A stretch of 64,000 nt of DNA from Streptomyces hoynatensis (lineage in GTDB: Bacteria > Actinomycetota > Actinomycetes > Streptomycetales > Streptomycetaceae). The number at the start of each line of letters is the position of its first letter. Positions within the stretch are counted from its first letter, which is position 1. The position numbers and the translations under genes were made by a program. Below the pieces are notes generated by a model. That model searched no databases. It was not told where the DNA came from and saw nothing but the letters and a program-made list of their open reading frames with translations. The DNA lies in NCBI RefSeq assembly GCF_003626535.1, contig NZ_RBAL01000003.1:186001-250000 (forward strand), written 5' to 3'. Below are positions 44,320 to 52,488 of this stretch, piece by piece.

Positions 44320-45519
44320 ATGACCTTCAACCCGCTGGAGCACCGCGGCATCCCCCTGGACCGGCAGCTGCGCGACTGGCGCGAGCTGGCGGTCGAGCCG
44401 GTCGACCCCGACCGCGGCGATCCGTACACCCGCTGCCGGATCATCACCATGAACGGCATCGAGATCGAGGCGATGCTCTTCAGCCACCACTTCGCCCGGC
44501 ACTGCCCCGACCTGGACGTCAAGCGCACCCTCGCCCGGGTCCGCTACATCGAGGCGCAGCAGCAGAAGGCCGTCAACTGGCTGCTGCCCGGCGCCTCCTC
44601 GGTGCTGGAGACCACCATCTCCTACGAGCAGGTGGCCGTCGACCTCACCGCCTGGATCGCCCGCATGGAACCCGACCCGTACCTGACACAGGCCTACCAG
44701 TTCGGCGTCCTGGAGGACTTCGACCACCTGTACCGGTACGCCAACCTCTACGAGATGATCGAGCACCGCAAGGCCGAGGAGATCGTCGACCAGCTCACCG
44801 AGGTCATGCCGGGCCGCCCCACCCCGCTGCACCACCGCGACCCCGTCGACAACGTCCGCGAGCCCTACGACCGCCGCGGCGCCAACCCGCTCTCCAAGCT
44901 GCACGCGCTGACCGTCATGGCCGCCGAGCAGCAGACGATGAACTTCTACCTCAACGTGGGCCCCACCTACATGGAGCCGATCGCCCGGCAGCTCTACCAG
45001 GAGATCGGGATGATCGAGGAGGAGCACGTCACCCACTACGAGTCGCTGATCGACCCGGGGGAGACCTGGTGGGAGCAGCTGGTCCACCACGAGTACAACG
45101 AGTGCTACCTCTACCACTCCTTCATAGAGCAGGAGAGCGACGCGCGCGTGCGGGCCATCTGGGAGCTGCACCTGAACATGGAGCTCGAACACCTGCGGCT
45201 GGCCTGCGACCTGATGCGCCGCCACGACGGCCGCGACCCGGCCGAGGTGCTCGCCCCCGAGCTGCCGAACGTGCTCACCTTCGAGCCCAACAAGCAGTAC
45301 CTGCGCGAGCTGATCGCCACCCAGCTCGACCTGACCACCCTGGGCACCGGATACGTCCGCGAGGCCCACGAGCGCTTCGAGCGGATGCAGCAGGCGCTCA
45401 ACTCCGACGGGATGCCCCCCAGCGACCAGGTCCTCGACGCCCACCGCGAGATGTTCGGGCGCGAGTACCGGCTCCAGACCGAAGGCGAGCACCCGGTGCC
45501 CGCGCTCCGCGAGAACTGA
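44320..45519 (+). CDS. Ferritin-like di-iron superfamily protein
   Basis: A 399-residue soluble protein. Several helices carry paired Glu/His residues as in ferritin-like bundles: MAAEQQTMNFYLN, IGMIEEEHVTHYESL, HHEYNECYLYHSFIEQESDA and LHLNMELEHLRLACDLM (about residues 205-300), forming plausible E...ExxH, E...ExxH iron ligands. The N-terminal part (FSHHFARHCPDLDVKRTLAR) also has His-rich helices. I do not know a characterised homologue. It is followed 17 bp later by a hemerythrin gene, so an iron- or oxygen-related stress role is inferred. ATG with AAGGAC. Confidence 0.72.
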   Translation: MTFNPLEHRGIPLDRQLRDWRELAVEPVDPDRGDPYTRCRIITMNGIEIEAMLFSHHFARHCPDLDVKRTLARVRYIEAQQQKAVNWLLPGASSVLETTISYEQVAVDLTAWIARMEPDPYLTQAYQFGVLEDFDHLYRYANLYEMIEHRKAEEIVDQLTEVMPGRPTPLHHRDPVDNVREPYDRRGANPLSKLHALTVMAAEQQTMNFYLNVGPTYMEPIARQLYQEIGMIEEEHVTHYESLIDPGETWWEQLVHHEYNECYLYHSFIEQESDARVRAIWELHLNMELEHLRLACDLMRRHDGRDPAEVLAPELPNVLTFEPNKQYLRELIATQLDLTTLGTGYVREAHERFERMQQALNSDGMPPSDQVLDAHREMFGREYRLQTEGEHPVPALREN

Positions 45520-45536
45520 AGGACGGGACCGCAGCC

Positions 45537-46121
45537 ATGACCCAGACCGCCCAGGCGGCAAGGACCGCATTCCAGGACGACGTGGTGGCCCTGCTGACGC
45601 GTCAGCACGGCGACATCCGCAACCTGTTCGACGAGGTGGAACGCGCCACCGGCCAGGACCGCAGAACGGCGCTGAGGCAGCTGGTGCGGCTGCTCGCGGT
45701 GCACGAGACCGCGGAGCAGGAGGTCGTCCACCCCTTCGCGCGCCGCCTGTTCGAGGGCGCCGACGAGGTGGTCCGCGAACGCCTCGCCGAGGAGGAGGGC
45801 GCCAAGGAGACCCTCGCCAGGCTCGACGGGATGGACCCAGGCTCGCCCGAGTTCCTGCCCACGCTGCGCGCCCTGCGGGCCGACGTGATGCACCACGCCA
45901 GGGCCGAGGAGCGCTACGAGTTCCGCGAGATCCGCAGGTACGCCGAGCCCGGGGCGCTGGCCCCGCTGGCCCAGGCGGTGCGGGCCGCGGAGGCCATGGC
46001 CCCCACCCGCCCGCACCCCGGCGTCCAGGGCGCCCCGGCCAACCTGCTGACCGGCCCGGTCGCCGCCCTGATGGACCGCACCAGGGACGCCGTCCGCAAG
46101 GCGATGGGCCGGGAGGGCTGA
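45537..46121 (+). CDS. Hemerythrin HHE-domain protein
   Basis: A 194-residue di-iron protein. Iron ligands are visible in LLTRQHGDIRNLFDEVE (His on helix 1), AVHETAEQEVVHPFA (H/E/H on helix 2) and DVMHHARAEERYEFREI (H and E on helices 3-4). The C-terminal 50 residues are a Pro/Ala linker and a basic helix (MDRTRDAVRKAMGREG). Cotranscribed with the ferritin-like gene (17-bp gap). Such proteins sense or bind oxygen, NO or iron and are often stress-induced. Confidence 0.92.
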   Translation: MTQTAQAARTAFQDDVVALLTRQHGDIRNLFDEVERATGQDRRTALRQLVRLLAVHETAEQEVVHPFARRLFEGADEVVRERLAEEEGAKETLARLDGMDPGSPEFLPTLRALRADVMHHARAEERYEFREIRRYAEPGALAPLAQAVRAAEAMAPTRPHPGVQGAPANLLTGPVAALMDRTRDAVRKAMGREG

Positions 46122-46147
46122 CCGCCGGCCCCGGCCCGGCGCCGCAC

Positions 46148-46179
46148 CCCGCCGCCCGGGGCCGCGCCCCGGCGGCGGG
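46148..46179. terminator. Bidirectional terminator
   Basis: CCCGCCGCCCGGGG (46148-46161) pairs with CCCCGGCGGCGGG (46167-46179) with one bulge, between the convergent hemerythrin and serine hydrolase genes. Confidence 0.65.
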
Positions 46180-46195
46180 TGGCCCGCCTCGCGGC

Positions 46196-47380
46196 TCAGC
46201 CGCCCGCCCGCAGGCTGCCCGCGATGCCCCGGGTCAGGTCGAGCTCCTCCAGGTTCCACTCCCCGTCCCCCTCGACCGCGCCCGTCGCCCAGAACACCAG
46301 CAGCCCGTCGTCGAGGCGCCGGGCGCACTCGGCGTAGGAGAGGCCGTTGCCCCCGTTGTGCCAGGCGACGCGGTGGCCGTCCCAGTCCGCGATCACCCAG
46401 CCGTATCCGTACCAGGTGTCCCCGCCGTCCTCACGCACCCAGGGCCGGAACATCTTCTCCCGTGCCGCCGCGGACAGGACGCCGTCCCCGCTCAGCGCGA
46501 GGTGCCAGCGGTGCATGTCCGGCGCGGTGGACAGCAGCCCGCCGTTGCCCCGCAGGTTCCAGTAGGGGCCGTCCTCGGCCCAGGGGTGCTCGTTCGGCCT
46601 GCCCACGGGGGTGCCTGCGCCGTCGTACTCCACCGCGATCCCGCTCCGCTCCCAGCGCGGCAGCACGTAGCCGGTCCGGGACAGGCCGGCCGGGGCGAAC
46701 AGCTCGTGCGCCAGGTACTCCTCGTAGCCCGCGCCCGAGACCTTCTCGATCACCGCCGCCAGCACGCTGTACCCCACGTTCGAGTAGTGGTACGCGGCGC
46801 CCGGGGCCGACTGCAGCTCGGACTCGCCCATGGCGGTCAGCATGTCCTCCCGGGACAGGACCTCGTCGTCGTCGCCGAGCACGTCCACCAGCCCCGCGGT
46901 GTGGGTGAGGAGCTGGTGCAGCGTCAGGGAGCGCTTGTCCGCGGGCAGTCCCGCCACGTGCGCGGCCAGGGGGTCGTCCGTCGACAGGGCCCGGGCCATC
47001 TCCAGCCGCAGGATCGCCGCCGCGGTGAACTGCTTGGTCAGCGAGCCGATGTCGAAGACCGTGCCGCAGCCGTACGCGATGCCGGCCTCGCGGTCGGAAA
47101 GGCCCCTCCCCGCGCAGTGCACCACCTCCTCGCCCCGCGCCGCCAGTGCCGTCAGCCCGGCGCCGTCCGGCACCGCCTCGGACAGGTACTCCGCCACGGG
47201 GTCGCCGCCCGTGCCGCCGCTCTCCCGCTCGTCGCGCGAGGAGCCCCAGGTCAGGGCGCCGGTCGTCGCGGCCAGCGCCGCGCCCGACAGCAGGGCCGCG
47301 GCGCCACCGCCCAGGAGCCGCCGCCTGGTCACTCCGGCCGCCCGGGCCGCGCGCCCGCTGGGTGCCTCCGTCATTGCCAC
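46196..47380 (-). CDS. Tat-exported serine hydrolase, class C beta-lactamase/D-Ala-D-Ala peptidase fold
   Basis: A 394-residue exported hydrolase. A Tat-type signal (TRRRLLGGGAAALLSGAALA) starts at residue 18. The nucleophile motif is SLTK at 113-116 (FDIGSLTKQFTAAAIL), the second motif YSN at 199-201 and the third, normally HxG or KTG, reads WHNGGNGLSYA. It resembles penicillin-binding-protein-like esterases more than true beta-lactamases; the substrate is unknown. Start: GTG at 47380, four bases after GAGGAG, or ATG at 47374 at a more usual distance. It lies downstream of the sigma factor operon but behind a terminator. Confidence 0.87.
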   Translation of the reverse strand: MAMTEAPSGRAARAAGVTRRRLLGGGAAALLSGAALAATTGALTWGSSRDERESGGTGGDPVAEYLSEAVPDGAGLTALAARGEEVVHCAGRGLSDREAGIAYGCGTVFDIGSLTKQFTAAAILRLEMARALSTDDPLAAHVAGLPADKRSLTLHQLLTHTAGLVDVLGDDDEVLSREDMLTAMGESELQSAPGAAYHYSNVGYSVLAAVIEKVSGAGYEEYLAHELFAPAGLSRTGYVLPRWERSGIAVEYDGAGTPVGRPNEHPWAEDGPYWNLRGNGGLLSTAPDMHRWHLALSGDGVLSAAAREKMFRPWVREDGGDTWYGYGWVIADWDGHRVAWHNGGNGLSYAECARRLDDGLLVFWATGAVEGDGEWNLEELDLTRGIAGSLRAGG

Positions 47381-47417
47381 TCCACTCCTCTGGTCGTTCC
47401 GGTTCTCCCGGCGCTGT

Positions 47418-47450
47418 GGCCGCCCGCGGGTCTCGCCCCCGCGGGCGGCC
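47418..47450 (-). terminator. Terminator of the sigma factor operon
   Basis: GGCCGCCCGCGGG (47418-47430) and CCCGCGGGCGGCC (47438-47450): a perfect 13-bp stem with a seven-base loop, 13 bp after the stop of the membrane protein gene. Confidence 0.75.
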
Positions 47451-47462
47451 GGGCCGCGGCGC

Positions 47463-48131
47463 TCAGGACTCGCAGGCGTCCCGGCCGGTGCTGACGGTGA
47501 TCTTCGCGGCCCAGGCGAGCAGTTCGGCGTCGCCGGGGCCGGTGCCCTCGGCGGTCAGCCGCAGCAGCACGCCCTCGGTGCCCGTCTCCAGGAGCAGCAC
47601 CCGCCCGCCGCCGGGCGCGTCGCCGATCCGGCCCGGGCGGTCGCCGGCCCTGACGTCGCGGGCGCCGTCCAGCGGCTCCCCGGCGACCGAGCCCCGCAGC
47701 ACGTCGAGGCGCACGGTGTAGCCGGGGGCGCGCTCGACGTGCAGCCGGAACGCGTCGCCGGCCGGCTCGGAGATCGCGGTCTGCACCTCCTCGCCGCCCA
47801 CCTCGGCGGAGAGCAGCACCTCGGCCGGATCGCCGCCCCCGGGGAGCAGGCACAGCTCGATCTCTTCGGCGGCGAAGATGCCAGGGGCGGGCACCCCGGC
47901 CGCGGGGCCCGCGGGCTCGCCGCCGCGCAGCAGTTGCGCGCCCAGCAGCGTGCCCGCCGCCACCAGGGCCGTGGCCACGGCCGCCCCCGCCACCCGGTGC
48001 CGCGTCTGCCGCCTGCGGCGCGCCAGCACCGCCTCCAGCAGCCCGGCCGCCGCCGGGGCCTCCCGCCCCCGCCGCTCGAACGCCTCCCGCAGGGCGGCCT
48101 CGAACTCCGCTTCGCCACCTCCGGTACTCAT
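47463..48131 (-). CDS. Membrane protein encoded with SigE-family sigma factor (putative anti-sigma or effector)
   Basis: A 222-residue single-pass protein. The cytoplasmic N-terminus (FEAALREAFERRGREAP) is about 45 residues with an Arg-rich end (LARRRRQTRHRV), then comes one transmembrane segment (AGAAVATALVAAGTLLGAQL) and an extracytoplasmic domain with two Cys (ELCLLPGGGDPAEVLL and the C-terminal RDACES). Its ATG overlaps the sigma factor stop (ATGA), so it is coupled to it. That layout is like membrane anti-sigma factors, but no ZAS zinc motif is present, so the role is inferred. Confidence 0.75.
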   Translation of the reverse strand: MSTGGGEAEFEAALREAFERRGREAPAAAGLLEAVLARRRRQTRHRVAGAAVATALVAAGTLLGAQLLRGGEPAGPAAGVPAPGIFAAEEIELCLLPGGGDPAEVLLSAEVGGEEVQTAISEPAGDAFRLHVERAPGYTVRLDVLRGSVAGEPLDGARDVRAGDRPGRIGDAPGGGRVLLLETGTEGVLLRLTAEGTGPGDAELLAWAAKITVSTGRDACES

Positions 48132-48628
48132 GCGTCCTCCACCACCTCGGCCCTGCCGGTCAGTTCGGGATGGCGGCGCAGGCGCGCCAGGCCCCGGGCG
48201 GCGTGCACCCGCACGGTCGCGGCCGAGCAGTTCAGCAGCCCGGCGATCTCCGCGTCGGGAAGGTCCTCGTAGTAGCGCAGCACCAGCACGGCCCGCTGCC
48301 GCCGCGGCAGCCCGGCGAGCAGCCGCCACATCGCGTCGCGTTCCCCGATCGCCTCGATCCCCTGGTCCGGCGCGCCCCCGGCGCAGGGCAGGTCGCCGGC
48401 GGGCCCCTCCTCCGCGGACCTGCGCCGGCGCCAGGACAGGTACTGCCGCAGGATCGCCTTGCGCACGTACGCGTCCAGGCCGCCGTGCTCGATCCGCCGC
48501 CACCGCCGGTGGCAGCGGACCAGGGCCTCCTGCACGAGGTCCTCGGCCCGCTGCGCGTCGTTGCACAGCACGTGCGCGAAGCGCAGCAGCGCGTCTCCGC
48601 GCGTCAGCACGTAGTCGTCGAATTCCAC
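48128..48628 (-). CDS. SigE-family (TIGR02983-type) RNA polymerase sigma factor
   Basis: A 166-residue ECF-type sigma factor. Region 2 reads VLTRGDALLRFAHVLCNDAQ then AEDLVQEALVRCHRRWRRIE and AYVRKAILRQYLSWRRRR; region 4 reads LPRRQRAVLVLRYYEDLPDA and IAGLLNCSAATVRVHAARGL. This is the actinomycete SigE/SigM-like subfamily. GTG at 48628 leaves the normal N-terminus EFDDYVL; the frame stays open to 48748 but adds only basic residues. It is the first gene of a two-gene unit with the overlapping membrane protein gene. Confidence 0.88.
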   Translation of the reverse strand: MEFDDYVLTRGDALLRFAHVLCNDAQRAEDLVQEALVRCHRRWRRIEHGGLDAYVRKAILRQYLSWRRRRSAEEGPAGDLPCAGGAPDQGIEAIGERDAMWRLLAGLPRRQRAVLVLRYYEDLPDAEIAGLLNCSAATVRVHAARGLARLRRHPELTGRAEVVEDA

Positions 48629-48919
48629 CGTCCGCCCCGCGGGTGCTCGTGGCCTGCCACCCTTACAACGCGGCGTGGCGGGACGGGCGTTTACCCCGCC
48701 GCCGCTTTTCTTTCGCGCCCGCACCGCCCGGCGGTCGCGGCGGCTCACGGGGTGGGGCGGTCCGCGGGCCCACCCGGTGGGGCGGGACGTCTCACCCTCG
48801 GCAGCCTCACGTGACCGTGCCGCGCCCCGGTCCGTGCGGCCCGGCCGGCAGCGGTGGGCGGCGGGACGGGGTGGCCGGGCCGGCGGGTGGGCCGGCAGGC
48901 CGGGTGCCGGAAGGGCTCG

Positions 48920-49711
48920 TTATGCGGCCGAGCCGGTGGCCGAGGGCGCCCGGAGCACGAAGAAGAGGAAGCACATTCTGGTCGAGAGGTCCCGGAAGTC
49001 GTCGGGGTACAGCTCCCTGGCGGCCGGATCGGGCCGTGGCTCGCTGAGCACCGACAGGTGGAAACCGGCCGCGGTGAAGGCGTCGGTCATCGCGTGCAGC
49101 GGCCTGCGCCAGAAGCGCATCCGGGCCGGCCGCCCCACCAGGTCGGCCCATTCCTGGGTGCAGGGGGTGGTCGCGTGGTAGTCGGGCCTGGGGTCCTGGG
49201 TGGCGTAGTCCACGAAGGGGTGTTGCACGGAGGCGATCAGCCGGCCGCCCGGCCTGAGCACCCGCCGCATCTCGGCCAGCGTCGGGCCCCAGTCCTCCAG
49301 GTAGTGCAGCACCAGCGAGGCGAGGACATCGTCGAACGTGCCGTCGGCGAACGGCAGCGGGTCGCGAAGGTCGGCCACGTGCAGGTCCGCGTCGGCGCCC
49401 AGGCGGCGCCTGGCCAGTTCCACCAGCCGGGCGCTGGAGTCGAGGCCGGTGACGACGGCGCCCCGATCGCGCAGCGCGGCGAACAGGGGGCCGGAGCCGC
49501 AGCCGGCATCCAGGACCCGGCGGCGGGCCACGTCCCCGGCGAGGGACAGCATCGCGGGCCGCTCGTAGTAGGCGTTCAGGAGGCTGGTCTCGCTGAGGGC
49601 CGCATACGCCTCGGCGAAGTCGTCGTAGTCGTTCACCACGACCGGGGGCCCGGCTGGGCCGTGCTCTTCCACGGTGGGCAAGCTGCTGTCTCCGTCCTGC
49701 CGTTCCGGCAT
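48920..49711 (-). CDS. SAM-dependent methyltransferase
   Basis: A 263-residue class I methyltransferase (Methyltransf_11/25 type): motif I RRVLDAGCGSGPLFAALRD, then TGLDSSARLVELARRRL, DLRDPLPFADGTFDDVLASL and LRPGGRLIASVQHPFVDY. The substrate is unknown; the C-terminal region (MRFWRRPLHAMTDAFTAAGF) resembles small-molecule methyltransferases. The ATG ending at 49711 begins MPERQDGDSS; no ribosome site is evident. The frame is open to 49870 but that part is Arg/Pro-rich noncoding-like. The 291 bp between this gene and the sigma factor gene hold nothing recognised. Confidence 0.87.
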   Translation of the reverse strand: MPERQDGDSSLPTVEEHGPAGPPVVVNDYDDFAEAYAALSETSLLNAYYERPAMLSLAGDVARRRVLDAGCGSGPLFAALRDRGAVVTGLDSSARLVELARRRLGADADLHVADLRDPLPFADGTFDDVLASLVLHYLEDWGPTLAEMRRVLRPGGRLIASVQHPFVDYATQDPRPDYHATTPCTQEWADLVGRPARMRFWRRPLHAMTDAFTAAGFHLSVLSEPRPDPAARELYPDDFRDLSTRMCFLFFVLRAPSATGSAA

Positions 49712-49839
49712 GTCGCACGGGCGTCGTCCCGGGGATCGACGACCACGGGGCAGGCCCCGGTTCCGCCGCCGGCCACCGGCACGGCCCGGCCACCCTCCCG
49801 CGGCCGCCGGGCGCCCGGCCGAGGCGGTGGCGGGGCCGC

Positions 49840-50694
49840 TCACTGGCGGGGGACGACGGCCACCGGGCACGGCGCGTGGTGCACCAGCGCGTGCCCGGCC
49901 AGGCCCAGGCCGAGCCCGTGGTGACCGGTGCGCCGGTGCGCGCCGACGACCAGCAGGTCGGCCGTCTGAGCCGCCCGCAGCAGGACCTCGCGGGGTGCTC
50001 CCTCCCGCGCCTCATGCCGGGCCTCCACGTCGGGATGCGCGGCGAGGGCGTCCGCCAGCGCGCCGGCGAGAACGGTCTCGGCCCGCGCCTCGCCGTCCGG
50101 GTGCGACGCGTCCTGCGGGGACCTGCGCCAGGCGTGCACCGCCCGCAGCTCGCAGGCGCGGGCCGCCGCCTCGCGCACGGCGAACTCGGTGGCGCTCGCC
50201 TCGTGCTCCGAGCCGCTCACGCCGAGCACCACCCGCCCGAAGCCCTCGTTCAGCGCCTGCGGCGCACCCCGCACCACGACGGTGGGACACGGCGCCCGGC
50301 CGGCGACCCCGAGCCCGACCGAACCCAGGAACAGGCTCGTCAGCGGCCCCCTGCCGCGGCTGCCCACGACGAGGAGGAACGCGTTGCCGCCCTCCTCCAC
50401 CAGCGTGGGCACCGGCGGGCTCGTGGCGGCGTTCACGGACACGTCCAGGCTCGGCTGCCGCCGGGACACCCGCTCCCCGGCGGCGGCCAGGACGCCGTCC
50501 GCAGCCGTCCCGCCCTCGGGCCGTTCGAGAGCGCCCGCGGGCGCCAGGATCTCGTACTGCTCCCAGAACCAGGCGTACACCAGGCGCAGCGGACGCCCGT
50601 GCCTGGCGGCCTCGTCGGCGGCCCAGTCCACCGCCGTAAGGCTGCACTCCGACCCGTCCACCCCCACGACCACCGGCTGCGGCACCGCCCTCAC
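49840..50694 (-). CDS. Tandem universal stress protein (UspA x2)
   Basis: A 284-residue cytoplasmic protein with two Usp domains. The first (PVVVGVDGSECSLTAVDWAA ... LLVVGSRGRGPLTSLFLGSV) has the ATP-binding G-2x-G-9x-G motif; the second (VVLGVSGSEHEASATEFAV ... LLVVGAHRRTGHHGLGLG) has a degenerate loop, so only the first half is likely to bind ATP well. Start: GTG ending at 50694 with GAAGGG close by; GTG at 50685 is the alternative. Such proteins belong to dormancy/stress regulons. Confidence 0.9.
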   Translation of the reverse strand: MRAVPQPVVVGVDGSECSLTAVDWAADEAARHGRPLRLVYAWFWEQYEILAPAGALERPEGGTAADGVLAAAGERVSRRQPSLDVSVNAATSPPVPTLVEEGGNAFLLVVGSRGRGPLTSLFLGSVGLGVAGRAPCPTVVVRGAPQALNEGFGRVVLGVSGSEHEASATEFAVREAAARACELRAVHAWRRSPQDASHPDGEARAETVLAGALADALAAHPDVEARHEAREGAPREVLLRAAQTADLLVVGAHRRTGHHGLGLGLAGHALVHHAPCPVAVVPRQ

Positions 50695-50831
50695 CGCCCT
50701 TCGTACGCCTCGGCTCCCAGCACAGCACCCTTTCCCCCGCCGCGCCACGCGAGGGGCGACGCCCCCGGGGGCAGCCGCCGCCGGGCCGCGGGCGACCCCC
50801 GGCGGCGGGGGGAAGCGGCCCCGGCCGGGGC

Positions 50832-51044
50832 GGGCTCCACCTCGAAGACTGCGGCATCGCCGGGATCTCCGCCCCCGGCGCCCCCATGGACGGCGGCGGC
50901 GTCCGCGCCTACGCCGTCGCCCCCGGCCCGGCCGCACGGCTGTGGGACCTGTCCCTCACCGCAACCGCCGCCGCGCCCCTTGCCCGCCCGGCCACCTCAC
51001 GCACGCCCCGCATCTCTCTTCGCGCGGCGGGCCGGGACCGGTAG
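50832..51044 (+). pseudogene. 3' remnant of an SDR-type oxidoreductase
   Basis: The frame reads GLHLEDCGIAGISAPGAPMD then VRAYAVAPGPAARLWDLS before losing similarity and stopping at TAG 51042-51044. This resembles the C-terminus of retinol-dehydrogenase-like SDRs (xxFEDC...GVRPYAxDPxxAxxLWELS). The catalytic part is missing. It lies directly before the P450 gene, whose -10 box overlaps its stop. Confidence 0.5.
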
Positions 51045-51054
51045 CGTCGGCCAG

Positions 51055-52239
51055 GTGATGTTCGATCCCGCGGACCCCGCGTTCCTGGCCGACCCCTACC
51101 CGGCGTTCGCCGCCCTGCGGGAGCGTGGGCCGATCCACCGGCACGAGGGTCTTGGCCTCCCGGTGGCCGTGACGCACGCGGCCTGCTCCGCCGTGCTCAG
51201 GGAACGCGGGGCCGGGCGGATCTGGCGGGACCGCGAACCGGCCGCGGAATTCCCGGCGTTCAACCTGCTGCACCGCAACTCGCTGCTGGAGACGGAGCCG
51301 CCCCGGCACACCAGGCTGCGCCGCCTGGTCTCCGCCGCCTTCGGCCGCGGCCACACCGCCCGGCTCGCCCCGCGGGTGCGGGCGGTGGCGGACGGCCTGG
51401 TGGCCTCGCTCGCCGCGGCGATCGCGGCGGACGGCTCCGCCGACCTGATGAGGCACCTGGCGGGTCCGCTGCCCGTCGAGGTGATCGCCGAGCTCCTCGG
51501 GGTCCCCGCCGCGGACCGGCCACGGCTGCAACCCTGGTCGAACGCGATCGTGAAGATGTACGAGTACGGCCTGCCGCCCGAGGGTGCGGCGGCGGCCGAG
51601 CGGGCGGCCGGTGAGTTCGTGGCCTACCTGCGCGACCTGGCCGCCGAGCGGGCCGCGCACCCGGGCGAGGACCTGATCAGCGACCTGGTGGCCGTCCGCG
51701 AGGGCACCGACCGGCTGACCGGCGACGAACTGGTCGGCACCGCGGTCCTGTTGCTGATGGCCGGCCACGAGGCGACGGTCAACGTGATCGGGAACGGCGT
51801 CCTCGCCCTGCTGACCCACCGCGACCAGTGGGAGCGGCTGCTTGCCTCGCCCGGGCTGCTGCCCACCGCCGTGGAGGAACTCATCCGCTACGACGCCCCC
51901 TTGCAGCTGTTCGAACGCACCGCCACCGCGCCCGTGACGGTGGCGGGCCACGCGCTGGCCCCCGGCGACACGATCGCCGTCCTGCTGGGCGCCGCGGCCC
52001 GCGACCCGGCCGTCTTCGAGCGGCCCGGCACCCTGGACGTCGGCCGCAGCCCCAACCCGCACCTCGGCTTCGGCGCCGGCATCCACTACTGCGTCGGCGC
52101 CCCGCTGGCGCGGGTGGAGATCGCCGCCGCGCTGGCGGCGCTCCTCGCCCGTCTGCCAGGACTGCGCCTCGCCGCCGCCCCCGAGCGCCGCCCCGAGTTC
52201 GTCATCCGCGGCCTGCGCACCCTGCCCGTGACGGCCTGA
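51055..52239 (+). CDS. Cytochrome P450
   Basis: Soluble bacterial P450 monooxygenase of 394 residues. The I-helix oxygen motif is LLLMAGHEATVNVIG, the ExxR motif is EELIRYDAP and the heme loop FGAGIHYCVGAPLAR places the axial Cys at 346. ETEPPRHTRLRRLVSAAFG is the usual C-helix region. TAGCGT (51042-51047) ends seven bases before the GTG at 51055, so the mRNA is probably leaderless; ATG at 51058 is next to it. No ferredoxin gene adjoins, so redox partners come from elsewhere. Substrate unknown. Confidence 0.93.
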   Translation: MMFDPADPAFLADPYPAFAALRERGPIHRHEGLGLPVAVTHAACSAVLRERGAGRIWRDREPAAEFPAFNLLHRNSLLETEPPRHTRLRRLVSAAFGRGHTARLAPRVRAVADGLVASLAAAIAADGSADLMRHLAGPLPVEVIAELLGVPAADRPRLQPWSNAIVKMYEYGLPPEGAAAAERAAGEFVAYLRDLAAERAAHPGEDLISDLVAVREGTDRLTGDELVGTAVLLLMAGHEATVNVIGNGVLALLTHRDQWERLLASPGLLPTAVEELIRYDAPLQLFERTATAPVTVAGHALAPGDTIAVLLGAAARDPAVFERPGTLDVGRSPNPHLGFGAGIHYCVGAPLARVEIAAALAALLARLPGLRLAAAPERRPEFVIRGLRTLPVTA

Positions 52240-52286
52240 TCCCGCGTGCCGCCGCGCCGCCCGCGCAGGCACCCGCGGCGGCGCCG

Positions 52287-52361
52287 GCTGTGCCGACCGT
52301 GCCGGCTGTGCCGGCGGCGCTGCCTGTGCCGGCGGCGCTGCCTGTGCCGGCTGTGCCGACA
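52287..52361. repeat. Tandem 18-bp repeat TGTGCCGGCGGCGCTGCC
   Basis: Two exact copies (52307-52324, 52325-52342) flanked by shorter TGTGCCGGC/TGTGCCGAC units, just after the P450 stop. The pattern is minisatellite-like and does not continue a conserved protein. Confidence 0.6.
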
Positions 52362-52386
52362 ACGTGTGTGCCGCTGCGACGCGCGC

Positions 52387-52433
52387 CCGCCCGTCCGGGG
52401 CCGGCGCCGGGTGGGGCCGCCGCGGACGGGCGG
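52387..52433. terminator. Bidirectional terminator between P450 and GH62
   Basis: CCGCCCGTCCG (52387-52397) and CGGACGGGCGG (52423-52433) form an 11-bp stem; the 25-base loop has an inner GGCCGGCGCC palindrome. Confidence 0.6.
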
Positions 52434-52488
52434 AACTGCCCCGTGCGGGCGCGGTGTTGTGGGGTTCGCCCGCGCGGGGCCGGGTCGT

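Noticed and set aside
43485..46121. A large fused protein ending in hemerythrin
   Set aside because: The long open frame antiparallel to DUF427 and out of frame with the ferritin-like gene is a GC artefact; the ATG at 45537 gives a normal hemerythrin.
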